Source: an uncultured Pelagibacteraceae bacterium (lineage in GTDB: Bacteria > Pseudomonadota > Alphaproteobacteria > Pelagibacterales > Pelagibacteraceae). Taken from it: a DNA stretch of 46,815 bases. Both the position numbers and the translations under genes were made by a program. Every line of letters starts with the position of its first letter. Positions within the stretch are counted from its first letter, which is position 1. The stretch covers positions 1 through 46,815 of the forward strand of contig CACKHK010000008.1 in assembly GCA_902599955.1 (NCBI GenBank). Direction: 5' to 3'. This document shows positions 17,372 to 26,977 of the stretch, in pieces. Under the pieces are notes generated by a model. That model was not told the origin of the DNA. It did no database searches and saw nothing but the letters and a program-made list of their open reading frames with translations.

Positions 17372-18754
17372 TTGAATTCAGTAATATTTTTAACAATCGT
17401 TCTTTTAGCTTTATCCAGTTACTTCTTTGGAAGAAAAAAAGCTATTTTAATTCAATCTAACAAACGGTTAACAGCTCTTCCAAAATTTTATGGGTACTAT
17501 CTTGCTATATGGTGTGGCGCACCCGCTTTTCTTTTGTATGCTTTATGGTCGATATTTGAACCTAGCATAGTAAGATTTTTTATACTTAGTGATTATTCTT
17601 CGCAAGGACTTCTAGAAGGAGAGTTGAATTTATTTTATGAAAAAGTAAAATCACTTTCTCGAAACCAGTATTCAGGAGAACTTACTGCAGAGTTGCAAAG
17701 ATCAGCAGAAAAATATTTAAACTTTAGAGACATAGCAAAGTGGTCTAAAGTCGTTATAGTTTTATCATTATTAATTGCATCAACAGGTTATGCGTATACA
17801 AAGATTTCAAACAACACTAAAACAAGAGAACCAGTTGAAATATTTCTTAAAGGAGTATTTTTTTTATCATCACTGGCAGCGATATTAACAACCATTGGTA
17901 TTATTTTTTCCCTTTTGTTTCAAACAATAGAATTTTTTCAAGTTATCCCACTATTTGATTTTGTATTTGGAATGCACTGGTATCCTGCAAAAGCTTTTGT
18001 TCGAGATGCAAGTGAAGCACTTGATCCATCAATGTATAGTGATACTTTTGGTGCGGTTCCGATATTTGCAGGCACCTTTTTTATAGCTTTGATTGCAATG
18101 TGTGTTGCAATACCAATTGGTTTGTTAAGTGGTATATATATGGCGGAATATGCGAGCAAACGTTTAAGACAATATGCCAAACCTGTCATTGAAATTTTAG
18201 CAGGAATTCCAACTGTTGTTTATGGTTTTTTTGCTGCTTTAACAGTTGGACCTTTTTTAAAAGACCTTGGATTATCATTAGGACTAGAGGTGTCAGCAGA
18301 AAGCGCACTGGCAGCTGGTGGTGTTATGGGAATTATGATTATTCCGTTTATATCAAGCTTAAGTGACGACGTAATTACAAGTGTTCCTCAAAATCTTAGA
18401 GATGGTAGCTATGCCATGGGAGCAACAAAATCTGAAACAATAAAAAGAGTAATTATTCCAGCTGCTTTACCTGGAATTGTTGGATCTATTTTATTAGGTG
18501 TTTCTAGAGCTATTGGTGAAACAATGATTGTTGTAATGGCATCAGGGTTGGCAGCAAACCTAACTCTTAATCCATTAGAGTCCACTTCAACAATAACTGC
18601 TCAAATTGTCGTTATCTTAATTGGTGATCAACAATTTGGGGATCCGAAAACCCAAGCAGCTTTTGCATTGGGATTAAGTTTATTTATAGTTACTTTAGTT
18701 TTAAATATTGTTGCCTTATCTGTTGTGAAAAAATATAGAGAGAAATATGAATAA
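17372..18754 (+). CDS. pstC: Phosphate ABC transporter permease PstC
   Basis: This 460-aa inner-membrane permease has an N-terminal third with several membrane segments and a cytoplasmic or periplasmic stretch that E. coli PstC (319 aa) lacks. The canonical permease domain follows from about residue 225: FGAVPIFAGTFFIALIAM, then EILAGIPTVVYG and the EAA-type loop GATKSETIKRVIIPAALPG. The long N terminus is usual in alphaproteobacteria. The start is TTG, supported by AAAGGAG 7 bases upstream; no in-frame ATG is better placed. The end overlaps pstA by 8 bp. Confidence 0.93.
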   Translation: MNSVIFLTIVLLALSSYFFGRKKAILIQSNKRLTALPKFYGYYLAIWCGAPAFLLYALWSIFEPSIVRFFILSDYSSQGLLEGELNLFYEKVKSLSRNQYSGELTAELQRSAEKYLNFRDIAKWSKVVIVLSLLIASTGYAYTKISNNTKTREPVEIFLKGVFFLSSLAAILTTIGIIFSLLFQTIEFFQVIPLFDFVFGMHWYPAKAFVRDASEALDPSMYSDTFGAVPIFAGTFFIALIAMCVAIPIGLLSGIYMAEYASKRLRQYAKPVIEILAGIPTVVYGFFAALTVGPFLKDLGLSLGLEVSAESALAAGGVMGIMIIPFISSLSDDVITSVPQNLRDGSYAMGATKSETIKRVIIPAALPGIVGSILLGVSRAIGETMIVVMASGLAANLTLNPLESTSTITAQIVVILIGDQQFGDPKTQAAFALGLSLFIVTLVLNIVALSVVKKYREKYE

Positions 18755-20015
18755 AGAAGAACGTTTAATTAAAAGATACAAAGCTGAAAAAAGATTTCAA
18801 TTTTACGGTAAAGCTGCAATATTTATGGCTTTATTATTTCTAGTGGTATTTCTAACAAAGATATTTTCTACTGGTTACACAGCATTTCAAAAAACATGGT
18901 TGGTAATACCAGTCAATTATAATGCAGATTTATTATATTTGGATCCAGATAAAAAACCAACAACCGAAGATATTAATGATGCAGACTTTTATGAGTTTGG
19001 GATAGAAACATTTATCACTCTCGATCCAGATGCAAGTGAGGATCAAATTATGGAATTAAAAAAAATGTTTGCATTTACTTTTGAGAGAGAATTAAAATAT
19101 TATCTTCTAGACAATCCTGATAGCTTTGGAAAAACAGTTGATGTAAAATTAACAGCCTCTGACGACTTAGATCAAGTATTTAAAGGAAATTATCCAAGAG
19201 ATATACCTGAAAATAGAAGAAGAGCATCTGATTATCAATTAAAAATTTTTGATAAATTAAATGAAGATGGAAGAGTTATAAGTGAATTTAATGCCAGTTT
19301 TTTTACAAATGCTGATTCTAGAGAAGCTGAGTTAGCGGGGATAGCAAGCTCATTTATGGGTTCATTATTTTCCATACTTGTCTGTCTGTCAATTGCCTTT
19401 CCTGTTGCCTTACTAGCTGCAGTTTATCTAGAAGAATTTGCACCAAAAAATAGATTTACAGATTTTATTGAAGTAAATATCAATAATCTAGCAGCAGTTC
19501 CTTCAATTGTTTTTGGATTGTTAGGATTAGGTGTTTTATTGGCTGTATTTGGTTTACCTAGATCAACACCCTTAGTTGGAGGTATAACCCTTTCATTAAT
19601 GACTCTTCCAACAATTATAATAGCAGCCAGAGCATCATTGAAGGCTGTTCCACCCAGTATAAGAGAAGCAGCTTTAGCAATGGGAGCTAGCAAAATGCAA
19701 ACGACGATGCATCATACCGTGCCTTTGGCTTTACCTGGAACTTTATCAGGTACTATAATTGGCTTAGCTCAAGCATTAGGTGAAACAGCGCCTTTAATAT
19801 TAATTGGAATGGTTGCTTTTGTTAACACAATACCAGGAACCCCTATGGATCCAGCAGCTAGCTTGCCTGTTCAAATCTATATATGGGCAGAGAGTGCCGA
19901 AAGAGGATTTGTAGAAAAAGTGTCTGCTTGCATAATGGTATTATTATTTTTCCTAATATTTATGAATTTAGGAGCACAATTAATTAGACATAAATTTGAA
20001 AAGAAATGGAACTAA
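18747..20015 (+). CDS. pstA: Phosphate ABC transporter permease PstA
   Basis: This partner permease of PstC has 422 aa. The first membrane segment is at about residues 22-41, followed by a non-membrane domain of about 160 residues (rich in Asp/Glu, probably periplasmic) and then the conserved permease core from about residue 200 (SIAFPVALLAAVYLEEFAP), with NLAAVPSIVFGLLG and the coupling loop ALAMGASKMQTTMHHTVPLA. E. coli PstA is 296 aa; the extra domain is typical of the alphaproteobacterial form. It overlaps pstC and is 3 bp from pstB. Confidence 0.93.
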   Translation: MNKEERLIKRYKAEKRFQFYGKAAIFMALLFLVVFLTKIFSTGYTAFQKTWLVIPVNYNADLLYLDPDKKPTTEDINDADFYEFGIETFITLDPDASEDQIMELKKMFAFTFERELKYYLLDNPDSFGKTVDVKLTASDDLDQVFKGNYPRDIPENRRRASDYQLKIFDKLNEDGRVISEFNASFFTNADSREAELAGIASSFMGSLFSILVCLSIAFPVALLAAVYLEEFAPKNRFTDFIEVNINNLAAVPSIVFGLLGLGVLLAVFGLPRSTPLVGGITLSLMTLPTIIIAARASLKAVPPSIREAALAMGASKMQTTMHHTVPLALPGTLSGTIIGLAQALGETAPLILIGMVAFVNTIPGTPMDPAASLPVQIYIWAESAERGFVEKVSACIMVLLFFLIFMNLGAQLIRHKFEKKWN

Positions 20016-20018
20016 AAT

Positions 20019-20774
20019 ATGAATAAAATAGAAGCAAAAAATGTTGATGTCTATTATGGAGCGAAACAAGCTTTATTTGATATCAATATGGATATCGAAG
20101 CAAATAAAGTAACTGCTCTTATTGGACCTTCTGGTTGTGGTAAATCAACATTCTTAAGATGTTTAAATAGGATGAATGATGTGATCGATATTTGTAAAGT
20201 CAGTGGTGTCGTAAAAATTAATGACTATGACATAAATCAAAAAGATACAGATGTTGTAAGGCTTAGAGAAAAAGTTGGAATGATTTTTCAAAAACCAAAT
20301 CCTTTTCCAAAAACCATTTATGAGAATATTTCTTATGGACCTGAGATACATGGGATAGCTCAATCTAAAAGTGAAATGGATAATATTGTTGAAGAGAGTT
20401 TGAGAAAAGCAGCACTTTGGGAAGAGGTAAAAGACAGAATTCACGAACCAGGTACTGGTTTATCAGGTGGACAACAACAAAGACTTTGTATTGCAAGAAC
20501 AATATCAATTAAGCCAGAGGTAATACTCATGGATGAGCCATGTTCAGCTCTTGATCCAATTGCGACAGCACAAATAGAGGAGCTAATTGATGAATTAAGA
20601 AAGGAACATACTATAATAATTGTTACTCACTCAATGTCCCAAGCTGCAAGAGTCTCTCAAAATACTGGTTTTTTTCACCTTGGCAAATTGATTGAAGTAG
20701 GTTCTACTGATAAGATATTCAAGAATCCGACTCAACAACAAACGCAGGATTACATAACAGGAAGGTTTGGATAA
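20019..20774 (+). CDS. pstB: Phosphate ABC transporter ATPase PstB
   Basis: This 251-aa ATPase powers phosphate import through PstCA. Walker A is GPSGCGKST (residues 36-44). Near 45-52 is the PstB-specific [10 protein letters not shown], in the Q-loop [20 protein letters not shown], the signature is LSGGQQQR (about 147) and Walker B is [22 protein letters not shown] and [10 protein letters not shown] are diagnostic for PstB. It overlaps phoU by one base (TAATG). Confidence 0.97.
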   Translation: MNKIEAKNVDVYYGAKQALFDINMDIEANKVTALIGPSGCGKSTFLRCLNRMNDVIDICKVSGVVKINDYDINQKDTDVVRLREKVGMIFQKPNPFPKTIYENISYGPEIHGIAQSKSEMDNIVEESLRKAALWEEVKDRIHEPGTGLSGGQQQRLCIARTISIKPEVILMDEPCSALDPIATAQIEELIDELRKEHTIIIVTHSMSQAARVSQNTGFFHLGKLIEVGSTDKIFKNPTQQQTQDYITGRFG

Positions 20775-21475
20775 TGAATGAAAAACCACACACAGTAAAA
20801 TCTTACGAAGACCAATTAAAAAAATTAAACAATGATTTAGTTGAAATGGGGGCAAATTGCGAAACCGCTTTAGGTAATGCAATGAAAGCAATATCAACAA
20901 ATGATCATAACCTTGCTGATGATGTTATAAATTCAGATATGGTTATAGATAATTTTGAGTCTCAGATAGAGAATGAGGTAGTAAATTTAATTGCTTTAAG
21001 ACAACCAATGGCTGTGGATCTTAGAGAAACAGTTGCAGCTCTAAAGATGTCTTCAGACTTAGAAAGAATAGGTGATCTTGCCAAAAATATTGCAAAAAGA
21101 ACAAAACTTATAAATACGCATTTGCCAAATAATTTAATTGAAGCAATGAGTAGAATCTGCATTTTGGTTCAAAAACAATTAAAAATTGTTTTAGACTCTT
21201 ATCTAAGTAGATCAAGCGATGTAGCTCAAACAGTATGGGAGAGTGATGAACAAGTTGATGATTTAACAAATAAATGTATGGAAGAAGTCATCTCATTAAT
21301 TAAATCAAATATGGAAAATATTGAATATGGCTCACATCTTTTATTTGTTACTAAAAACCTTGAAAGGATAGGAGATCATACAACAAACATTGCTGAGCAA
21401 GTATTTTATTTAGTTACAGGTGATTATTTAGAGGGTGAAAGACCCAAGGGTAGCGATTCAGAATTAACAAAGTAA
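20774..21475 (+). CDS. phoU: Phosphate signalling protein PhoU
   Basis: This 233-aa all-helical protein contains two PhoU repeats. Each carries the metal-binding pattern, RETVAALKMSSDLERIGDLA (about residues 83-102) and a second LLFVTKNLERIGDHTTNIAE (about 190-209). PhoU couples the state of the Pst transporter to PhoR and limits PhoB activity when phosphate is sufficient. It is flanked by one-base overlaps with pstB and phoB, so the stoichiometry is probably fixed by translational coupling. Confidence 0.96.
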   Translation: MNEKPHTVKSYEDQLKKLNNDLVEMGANCETALGNAMKAISTNDHNLADDVINSDMVIDNFESQIENEVVNLIALRQPMAVDLRETVAALKMSSDLERIGDLAKNIAKRTKLINTHLPNNLIEAMSRICILVQKQLKIVLDSYLSRSSDVAQTVWESDEQVDDLTNKCMEEVISLIKSNMENIEYGSHLLFVTKNLERIGDHTTNIAEQVFYLVTGDYLEGERPKGSDSELTK

Positions 21476-22158
21476 TGAGTGCACACATATTTATTGCAGA
21501 AGATGAGGCGCCAATTTCAACCTTATTAAAATATAATTTAGAAAAAGAAGGTCATAAGGTTTCTTCAAGTGAAAATGGAGAGGACTCTTTAAAATCAATA
21601 AAACAAAAAATGCCAGACTTAATCTTATTAGATTGGATGTTGCCAGATTTATCAGGTGTTGAAATATGTAAACAGTTAAAAAGGGATAAAAAATATAATG
21701 ACATTCCAATTATTATGCTTACTGCAAAAGGAGAGGAGGAAGATAAATTAAAAGCATTTGAAACTGGAGCCGATGATTACGTCACTAAACCATTTAGCCA
21801 AAAAGAATTAAATGCAAGAATTAAATCTTTGTTAAGAAGGGCTAAACCTTTGTCATCAACTGATGTTGTGGAATTTAAAGACCTTAAAATTGATAGATTA
21901 GCAAAAAGAGTTTATAGAAATGATAAGGAAATAATTTTGGGACCCACAGAATTTAAATTATTAGATTTTTTTATTAAAAATCCAAAAAGAGTTTATTCAA
22001 GAGAACAATTACTAAATAATGTTTGGGGTGAAAATATTTATGTAGAAAGTAGAACGGTTGATGTTCACATAAGAAGATTGAGAAAAGTTTTAAATGTAAG
22101 TGGATTAGAAAATTTAATTCGCACAGTGAGATCTGCAGGCTATTCCTTAGATAACTAA
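21475..22158 (+). CDS. phoB: Phosphate regulon response regulator PhoB
   Basis: This 227-aa OmpR-type regulator has a receiver domain with acidic pocket E9/D10, phospho-acceptor D53 in LLDWMLPDLSG and K105-region TKPF. The C-terminal winged helix includes LGPTEFKLLDFF, SREQLLNNVWG and SRTVDVHIRRLRK. Its phosphorylated form should bind the 11-bp direct repeats noted before pstS, phnX and phnZ. It is the last gene of the pst-phoU-phoB unit, and its end overlaps the convergent sixA by 12 bp, so there is no room for a conventional terminator. Confidence 0.95.
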   Translation: MSAHIFIAEDEAPISTLLKYNLEKEGHKVSSSENGEDSLKSIKQKMPDLILLDWMLPDLSGVEICKQLKRDKKYNDIPIIMLTAKGEEEDKLKAFETGADDYVTKPFSQKELNARIKSLLRRAKPLSSTDVVEFKDLKIDRLAKRVYRNDKEIILGPTEFKLLDFFIKNPKRVYSREQLLNNVWGENIYVESRTVDVHIRRLRKVLNVSGLENLIRTVRSAGYSLDN

Positions 22159-22662
22159 ATCTTTAGGCCTTACAAATTCAGAAATAATTCCTTTCTCTTC
22201 AATATTTATCCAATCATTCGTATCGAAAACTATTTTAGCAAATGCACAAGTTGGGAATTTATAATTTAATAGTTTAAAATTACTATTATCTTTATTTTTA
22301 GTTAATTTTATAACTAAATTTTTAAGAGCAGGTTCATGATTTATTATCAATACTTTCTTAAACTTTTTATGGATATTTTTTATATTAGCTATTATTTCAT
22401 TTTCATTAACCAAATAGAGTTTTGAGGAACTTTTAATTTTTTTTGGTTTATTTATTTTATTCAGTATTAAATTTAGAGTTTTTTTTGTTCTTTTTGATGA
22501 AGATAAAAGCACGTAGTCAAAGGAGTATTTTTTTTTAACAAAAAATTCACTTATAATTTTTGCACTTTTGATGCCTCTTTTATTTAGTGGTCTTTCAAAA
22601 TCACTTAAATTTGGGTCTTCCCAACTAGATTTTGCATGTCTCATGACATATAATTCGCGCAT
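22147..22662 (-). CDS. sixA: SixA-type phosphohistidine phosphatase
   Basis: This small histidine-phosphatase-superfamily protein has about 171 aa from the chosen ATG at 22662. The catalytic RHG-type motif is MRHAKSSWEDP, with FERPLNKRG shortly after and the second catalytic His in VLIINHEPAL. SixA enzymes remove phosphate from phosphohistidine proteins. An open frame extends upstream to 22719, but residues before MRELYVMRHAK are non-conserved and would run into ppk, so I use the later start. It is divergent from ppk with 13 bp between start codons, and its 3' end overlaps phoB. The substrate here is unknown. Confidence 0.85.
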   Translation of the reverse strand: MRELYVMRHAKSSWEDPNLSDFERPLNKRGIKSAKIISEFFVKKKYSFDYVLLSSSKRTKKTLNLILNKINKPKKIKSSSKLYLVNENEIIANIKNIHKKFKKVLIINHEPALKNLVIKLTKNKDNSNFKLLNYKFPTCAFAKIVFDTNDWINIEEKGIISEFVRPKDLVI

Positions 22663-22675
22663 TAAATCTAAATAT

Positions 22676-24826
22676 ATGACTGCATTAAAAAAACAAGACA
22701 AAGAAGAGCTTAAATCCAATTATATAAATAGAGAATTATCATGGTTAAAATTTAACGATAGAGTTCTGTTAGAGGCGCAAAATATTGAAAATCCTCTCTA
22801 TGAGAGAGTAAAATTTTTATCTATTGCTGGCTCTAATTTAGATGAATTTTTTATGGTTCGAGTTGCTGGACTATACAGTCAAATTAAACAAGAAGTCGAC
22901 TCACTAAGTTCAGATGGACTAACGCCTGAAGAACAGATGGAGATGGTTATTAATGATACAAAAAATCTATTAAATAAACAAAATACCATATTTAATAATC
23001 TATCAAATCAGCTGAAGAGAAATAATATTTTATTGACTAAGCCAGAAAACCTTAACACAAAAGAAAAAAAGAAATTATTAGAAATATTTAACGAAGAAAT
23101 TTATCCTCTACTTACACCATCAGCGATTGATCCTTCTCATCCTTTTCCATTTATTATTAATCAAGGTAGAGCTTTAGTTATGAAGCTGAAGAAAAAGAAA
23201 AAAAAGAGAATTCTTAATTCAATTATCGTAATTCCTAAAGCTTTATCAAGATTTATTGAAATAGATGGAGGAAAATCATTTAAGAAATTTTTGGTTCTAG
23301 ACGATGTTATTGGTTACTTTGCCTCTGAAATTTTTCCAGATCATTTATTAGAAAAGAAAATGATATTTAGAGTAATAAGAGATAGTGATGTAGAAATTCA
23401 AGAAGAGGCTGAGGATTTAGTCAGATCATTTGAACTAGCTTTAAAGCGAAGAAGAACTGGTGATATTGTTAGATTAGAAATTTTAGAAAAAAGCGACAAA
23501 GAACTTGTAAAATTTATAACAAATAAATTAGAAATTAATCCAAATTATATTTATGAAGTAGCAGGTTTAGTTGGAATCCAGGATATAGACCAAATTTGTA
23601 AAATTAAAAATTCTAAATTAAAATTTAAAAACTTTACACCAAGAGAAGTAGAAAGATTAAAAGAATACAATAATAATTTTTTTGAGACAATTAAGAAAAA
23701 AGACCTAATAGTTCATCATCCATTTGAGACTTTTGATGCTGTAATTGAATTTTTAAATCAAGCTGCTATGGATAAAAAAGTAATTGCTATTAAACAAACA
23801 TTGTACAGAACTACTTTAGATTCACCAATTGTTAAAGCATTAATTAGCGCTTCCGAAAATGGCAAAACAGTTACTGCTTTAATTGAAATCAAAGCTAGAT
23901 TTGATGAAGAAGCAAATATACAGCTGGCAAGAAGTCTTGAAAAAGCTGGAGTTCAAATTGTTTATGGTTTTGCAAAATACAAAACACATGCTAAATCATC
24001 ACTAATACATCGACGTGAGGGTGGTAAAATTCAAACATATTTCCATTTAGGTACTGGCAATTATCATCCTGTAAATGCAAAAATATACACAGACTTATCT
24101 CTATTTAGCTCTGATAAAAAAATGGCTGCAGATGTAGAAAAATTCTACAATTACGTGACTGGATATTCTAAACCAAGAAATTTAAATAAAATTTCCATTT
24201 CACCTGTAAATTTAAGAAAAACTTTAAATCAGAATATAGATAAGGAAATAAGTAATGCAAAAAAAGGGAAACACGCTGAGATTTGGGCTAAAATGAATTC
24301 ATTAGTTGATTCACAAATAATTGATAAATTTTATGAGGCTTCTAGTGTCGGTGTAAAAGTCTCTTTATTTGTAAGAGGTGTATGTTGTTTAAGACCTGGT
24401 ATTAAAAATAAATCGGAAAATATTATTGTAAAAAGTATCATTGGAAGATTTCTTGAACACTCAAGAATATATTGTTTTGCAAATGGAAAATTAATGCCTA
24501 ACAGAAATGCAAAAGTTTATATTTCATCTGCAGATTTGATGCCAAGAAATCTAGATAGAAGAGTCGAACTTCTCGTGCCAATTGAAAATCAAACTGTTCA
24601 TGAACAGGTTTTAGACCAAATAATGATGGCCAATTATCTAGACACGAATCAGAGCTGGGAACTTTATCCTAATGGAAATTATCAAAAAATTAAATATAGT
24701 CGAAAAGATTCTTTTTCTGCACATGATTATTTCATGAATAATCCAAGTTTATCAGGAAGAGGAAAGGCAAAACTAAAAATTAAACCTAAAAAATTAAACT
24801 TAAGGTTGGTTAAAGATGGAACTTAA
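22676..24826 (+). CDS. ppk1: Polyphosphate kinase 1
   Basis: PPK1 makes polyphosphate from ATP, reversibly. The protein is 716 aa from the ATG at 22676; an upstream in-frame extension to 22568 lies inside sixA and is not PPK-like. The N domain begins SNYINRELSWLKFNDRVLLE, a PPK1 hallmark. The catalytic domains have TLYRTT, the autophosphorylated histidine in KTHAKSSLIHRR, YFHLGTGNYH, and the second histidine in FLEHSRIYCF, with SADLMPRNLDRRVELL after it. The length equals the family norm. It overlaps ppx by 11 bp. It stores phosphate captured by Pst. Confidence 0.96.
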   Translation: MTALKKQDKEELKSNYINRELSWLKFNDRVLLEAQNIENPLYERVKFLSIAGSNLDEFFMVRVAGLYSQIKQEVDSLSSDGLTPEEQMEMVINDTKNLLNKQNTIFNNLSNQLKRNNILLTKPENLNTKEKKKLLEIFNEEIYPLLTPSAIDPSHPFPFIINQGRALVMKLKKKKKKRILNSIIVIPKALSRFIEIDGGKSFKKFLVLDDVIGYFASEIFPDHLLEKKMIFRVIRDSDVEIQEEAEDLVRSFELALKRRRTGDIVRLEILEKSDKELVKFITNKLEINPNYIYEVAGLVGIQDIDQICKIKNSKLKFKNFTPREVERLKEYNNNFFETIKKKDLIVHHPFETFDAVIEFLNQAAMDKKVIAIKQTLYRTTLDSPIVKALISASENGKTVTALIEIKARFDEEANIQLARSLEKAGVQIVYGFAKYKTHAKSSLIHRREGGKIQTYFHLGTGNYHPVNAKIYTDLSLFSSDKKMAADVEKFYNYVTGYSKPRNLNKISISPVNLRKTLNQNIDKEISNAKKGKHAEIWAKMNSLVDSQIIDKFYEASSVGVKVSLFVRGVCCLRPGIKNKSENIIVKSIIGRFLEHSRIYCFANGKLMPNRNAKVYISSADLMPRNLDRRVELLVPIENQTVHEQVLDQIMMANYLDTNQSWELYPNGNYQKIKYSRKDSFSAHDYFMNNPSLSGRGKAKLKIKPKKLNLRLVKDGT

Positions 24827-26324
24827 AGTAATTAAAAATAAGCAAAATTTAAAATTAAGACAATCAAAATTAGCTATTATTGATATAGGTTCAAATTCTA
24901 TAAGAATGTTAATTTACGATGATTTTACATCATCTAGAGTACCTTTTTTTAATGAAAAAGCAGTTTGTGAACTTGGTAAAAACTTAGATAAATCAAAAAA
25001 ACTTCATAAATCAGGCAAGATATATGCTTTAAAAGTTTTAAAAAGATTTTCAGAAATTCTTAATGTTTCAAAAATTAATAACCTTAAAATTATTGCAACA
25101 GCTGTATTAAGAGAAGCTACAGACGCAAAGCCCTTTATTGAAGAAGTAGAATACTTATTTAAAAAAAATATAAATATTTTAACTGGTGAAGAAGAAGCTG
25201 AATCATCAGCTGAAGGCGTTAAAATTGGATTTGAGAATGTGGATGGACTTGTTGCTGATTTAGGTGGTGGAAGTTTAGAGCTTGCTAGAGTTGAAAACAA
25301 TGTTGTAACAAATAAAACATCACTTCCAGTTGGTGTTTTAAGGTTAATTAACAATCCTATTGTTAAAAAAAGAAATTTACCTAAATATCTCAAAAATCTT
25401 TTAAGAGATGAAAAATGGTTATCTAAAAAAAAATTTAATAATTTATATTTGGTGGGAGGTACGTGGAGAGCTTTGTTAAAATTACACTTATTTCAAAATG
25501 AATATCCAGTCCATATTATTCATCAATACTCAATAGAAAATGAAAAACTTATAAAATTTTTAGAAAAAATTTCTTCATTTAATAAATCTAAATTGAAATC
25601 AGTTGAATACATATCAAAGTCTAGAACGCCTTATCTTCCTTATAGCTCAATAATTCTAGAAGAAATTATGAACATAGCAAATCCAAAAAATGTTATTTGC
25701 TCAATTAGCGGTATTAGAGAAGGATCTCTTGCCAAAGAATTATTTAAAAACTCAGATAGTAATTTTGTTTTTAATAAATCATTAGAGCATATTTCAAAAA
25801 AAAGAGGCGATTTAGGATCTACATATAAGAAATATTTTGATTTTATAAAACCTATATTTGAGGGAAATGAGCATTTTAATCAAAAATTGCTTCATCTATC
25901 TTGCGTACTAAGTCATATGGATTGGGGTTTGGGAGCATTCCAAAAAGCAGAGTTGGTTTTTCAAGAAACATTAAATACGCCTTTATTAAAACTTTCACAT
26001 AAAGAAAGAATACAATTGGCACTTTCTTGTTACTGGAGATATTGCAGTATAAAATACAACCCAAAGATAGAATACTTAACGTTTTTAAATAACAACGAGA
26101 TATATTCATGCAAACAAGTTGGTGCAGCCTTAAGATTTGCTAATTCTCTTACATCAATATCTACAATTTTTTTAGAAGAATTTAAACTTTATAAAAGAGG
26201 AAATGCTGTTTTTTTAAAAATACCTTCGCAGCATCAAGAGATAATCTCAAAACAAGTTACGAAAAAATTCAAAGCTTTAGCAAGAGAATTATTTTTAGAT
26301 CCTAGGGTAATTTATTCAAATTAA
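24816..26324 (+). CDS. ppx: Exopolyphosphatase / GppA family
   Basis: This 502-aa member of the Ppx/GppA phosphatase family has the actin-like ATPase phosphate loop 1 IIDIGSNSIRMLIYD (about residues 21-35), ATAVLREATDA, GEEEAESSAEGVKIG and phosphate loop 2 GLVADLGGGSLELARV. A C-terminal helical HD-like domain with LLHLSCVLSHMDWG follows. It degrades polyphosphate from the end, or pppGpp in some members. The overlap with ppk1 puts synthesis and breakdown in one transcript. A strong terminator for the plus strand is not obvious, but the hairpin at 26421-26447 could serve. Confidence 0.92.
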   Translation: MELKVIKNKQNLKLRQSKLAIIDIGSNSIRMLIYDDFTSSRVPFFNEKAVCELGKNLDKSKKLHKSGKIYALKVLKRFSEILNVSKINNLKIIATAVLREATDAKPFIEEVEYLFKKNINILTGEEEAESSAEGVKIGFENVDGLVADLGGGSLELARVENNVVTNKTSLPVGVLRLINNPIVKKRNLPKYLKNLLRDEKWLSKKKFNNLYLVGGTWRALLKLHLFQNEYPVHIIHQYSIENEKLIKFLEKISSFNKSKLKSVEYISKSRTPYLPYSSIILEEIMNIANPKNVICSISGIREGSLAKELFKNSDSNFVFNKSLEHISKKRGDLGSTYKKYFDFIKPIFEGNEHFNQKLLHLSCVLSHMDWGLGAFQKAELVFQETLNTPLLKLSHKERIQLALSCYWRYCSIKYNPKIEYLTFLNNNEIYSCKQVGAALRFANSLTSISTIFLEEFKLYKRGNAVFLKIPSQHQEIISKQVTKKFKALARELFLDPRVIYSN

Positions 26325-26420
26325 TTTAATGTTAATTTAAATTAGATTTAATATTTTATTAATTTATCAGTAATATTTCATCATTAATTACATTAATGAA
26401 ATCATTATTCCTCTCTTATA

Positions 26421-26447
26421 AAAGGTGCTTACTTTGTAGGCACCTTT
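26421..26447. terminator. Bidirectional hairpin at the convergent ppx / Nudix end
   Basis: AAAGGTGC (26421-26428) pairs with GCACCTTT (26440-26447), loop of 11 bases. The stop codon of the minus-strand Nudix gene lies in the loop, so the gene's last codons form one arm. Short T-runs on both sides fit weak bidirectional termination. Confidence 0.6.
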
Positions 26448-26929
26448 ATAACTTTAAAAAATGAAGCCACATGAGAGGCATTACAAAATTTTTCATTTAA
26501 AATTAATTTGTTTATTTCTTCTTTAGACAGAAAATGAATTTTAATAGCTTTCTCAGGTCCTTTTTTTTTAATTATTCTATTTGAATAATAGCAGTATATT
26601 TTAGTTGTTAACCTTCCTGGCTCACAATTAATTGTAAATAATTTTTTTGGTCTTCCTAATATTTTATATCCTGTTTCCTCATAAAATTCTCTACAAGCAG
26701 CACTTATAGAATTTTCTCCTTTATCAATCATACCAGATGGAAATTCATAGTTGATTTTATTAACTGGAATTCTTTTTTGACTAACTAGAACAAAAACGTT
26801 TTTCTTAATTTCCGCAACTACCAAAGATAAATCAGAGGTTTTTAAGAAATGATAATATTCTTTTTTTTTGAATGGCTTATTAATTAAAGTTATATTATTT
26901 GTAAGCTTAATATTTTTCAAATAATTCAT
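26429..26929 (-). CDS. Nudix hydrolase (ADP-ribose pyrophosphatase-like)
   Basis: This 166-aa protein has a complete Nudix box, starting at GMIDKGENS and continuing REFYEETGY with the REXXEE core that binds divalent metal. The preceding YEFPSG and following phrase CEPGRLTTKIYCYY resemble ADP-ribose or nucleotide-sugar pyrophosphatases. It hydrolyses a nucleoside diphosphate linked to another moiety; the actual substrate is not determinable. It is on the minus strand, 48 bp after the TPR gene, and probably co-transcribed with it from the PhoB-box region at 27531-27557, which would make it part of the phosphate response. Confidence 0.88.
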   Translation of the reverse strand: MNYLKNIKLTNNITLINKPFKKKEYYHFLKTSDLSLVVAEIKKNVFVLVSQKRIPVNKINYEFPSGMIDKGENSISAACREFYEETGYKILGRPKKLFTINCEPGRLTTKIYCYYSNRIIKKKGPEKAIKIHFLSKEEINKLILNEKFCNASHVASFFKVIKVPTK

Positions 26930-26977
26930 AAGTTATTATATTTTAATAATATTAAAGATATTTTATAGATAAAGTAA

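Noticed and set aside
22568..22675. N-terminal extension of ppk1 by 36 residues
   Set aside because: These codons overlap sixA coding sequence on the other strand and the residues do not resemble PPK1; the ATG at 22676 gives a normal-length protein.
25004..25393. 129-codon minus-strand ORF inside ppx
   Set aside because: It lies opposite the conserved phosphate-loop region of ppx and shows no ribosome site or family motif.
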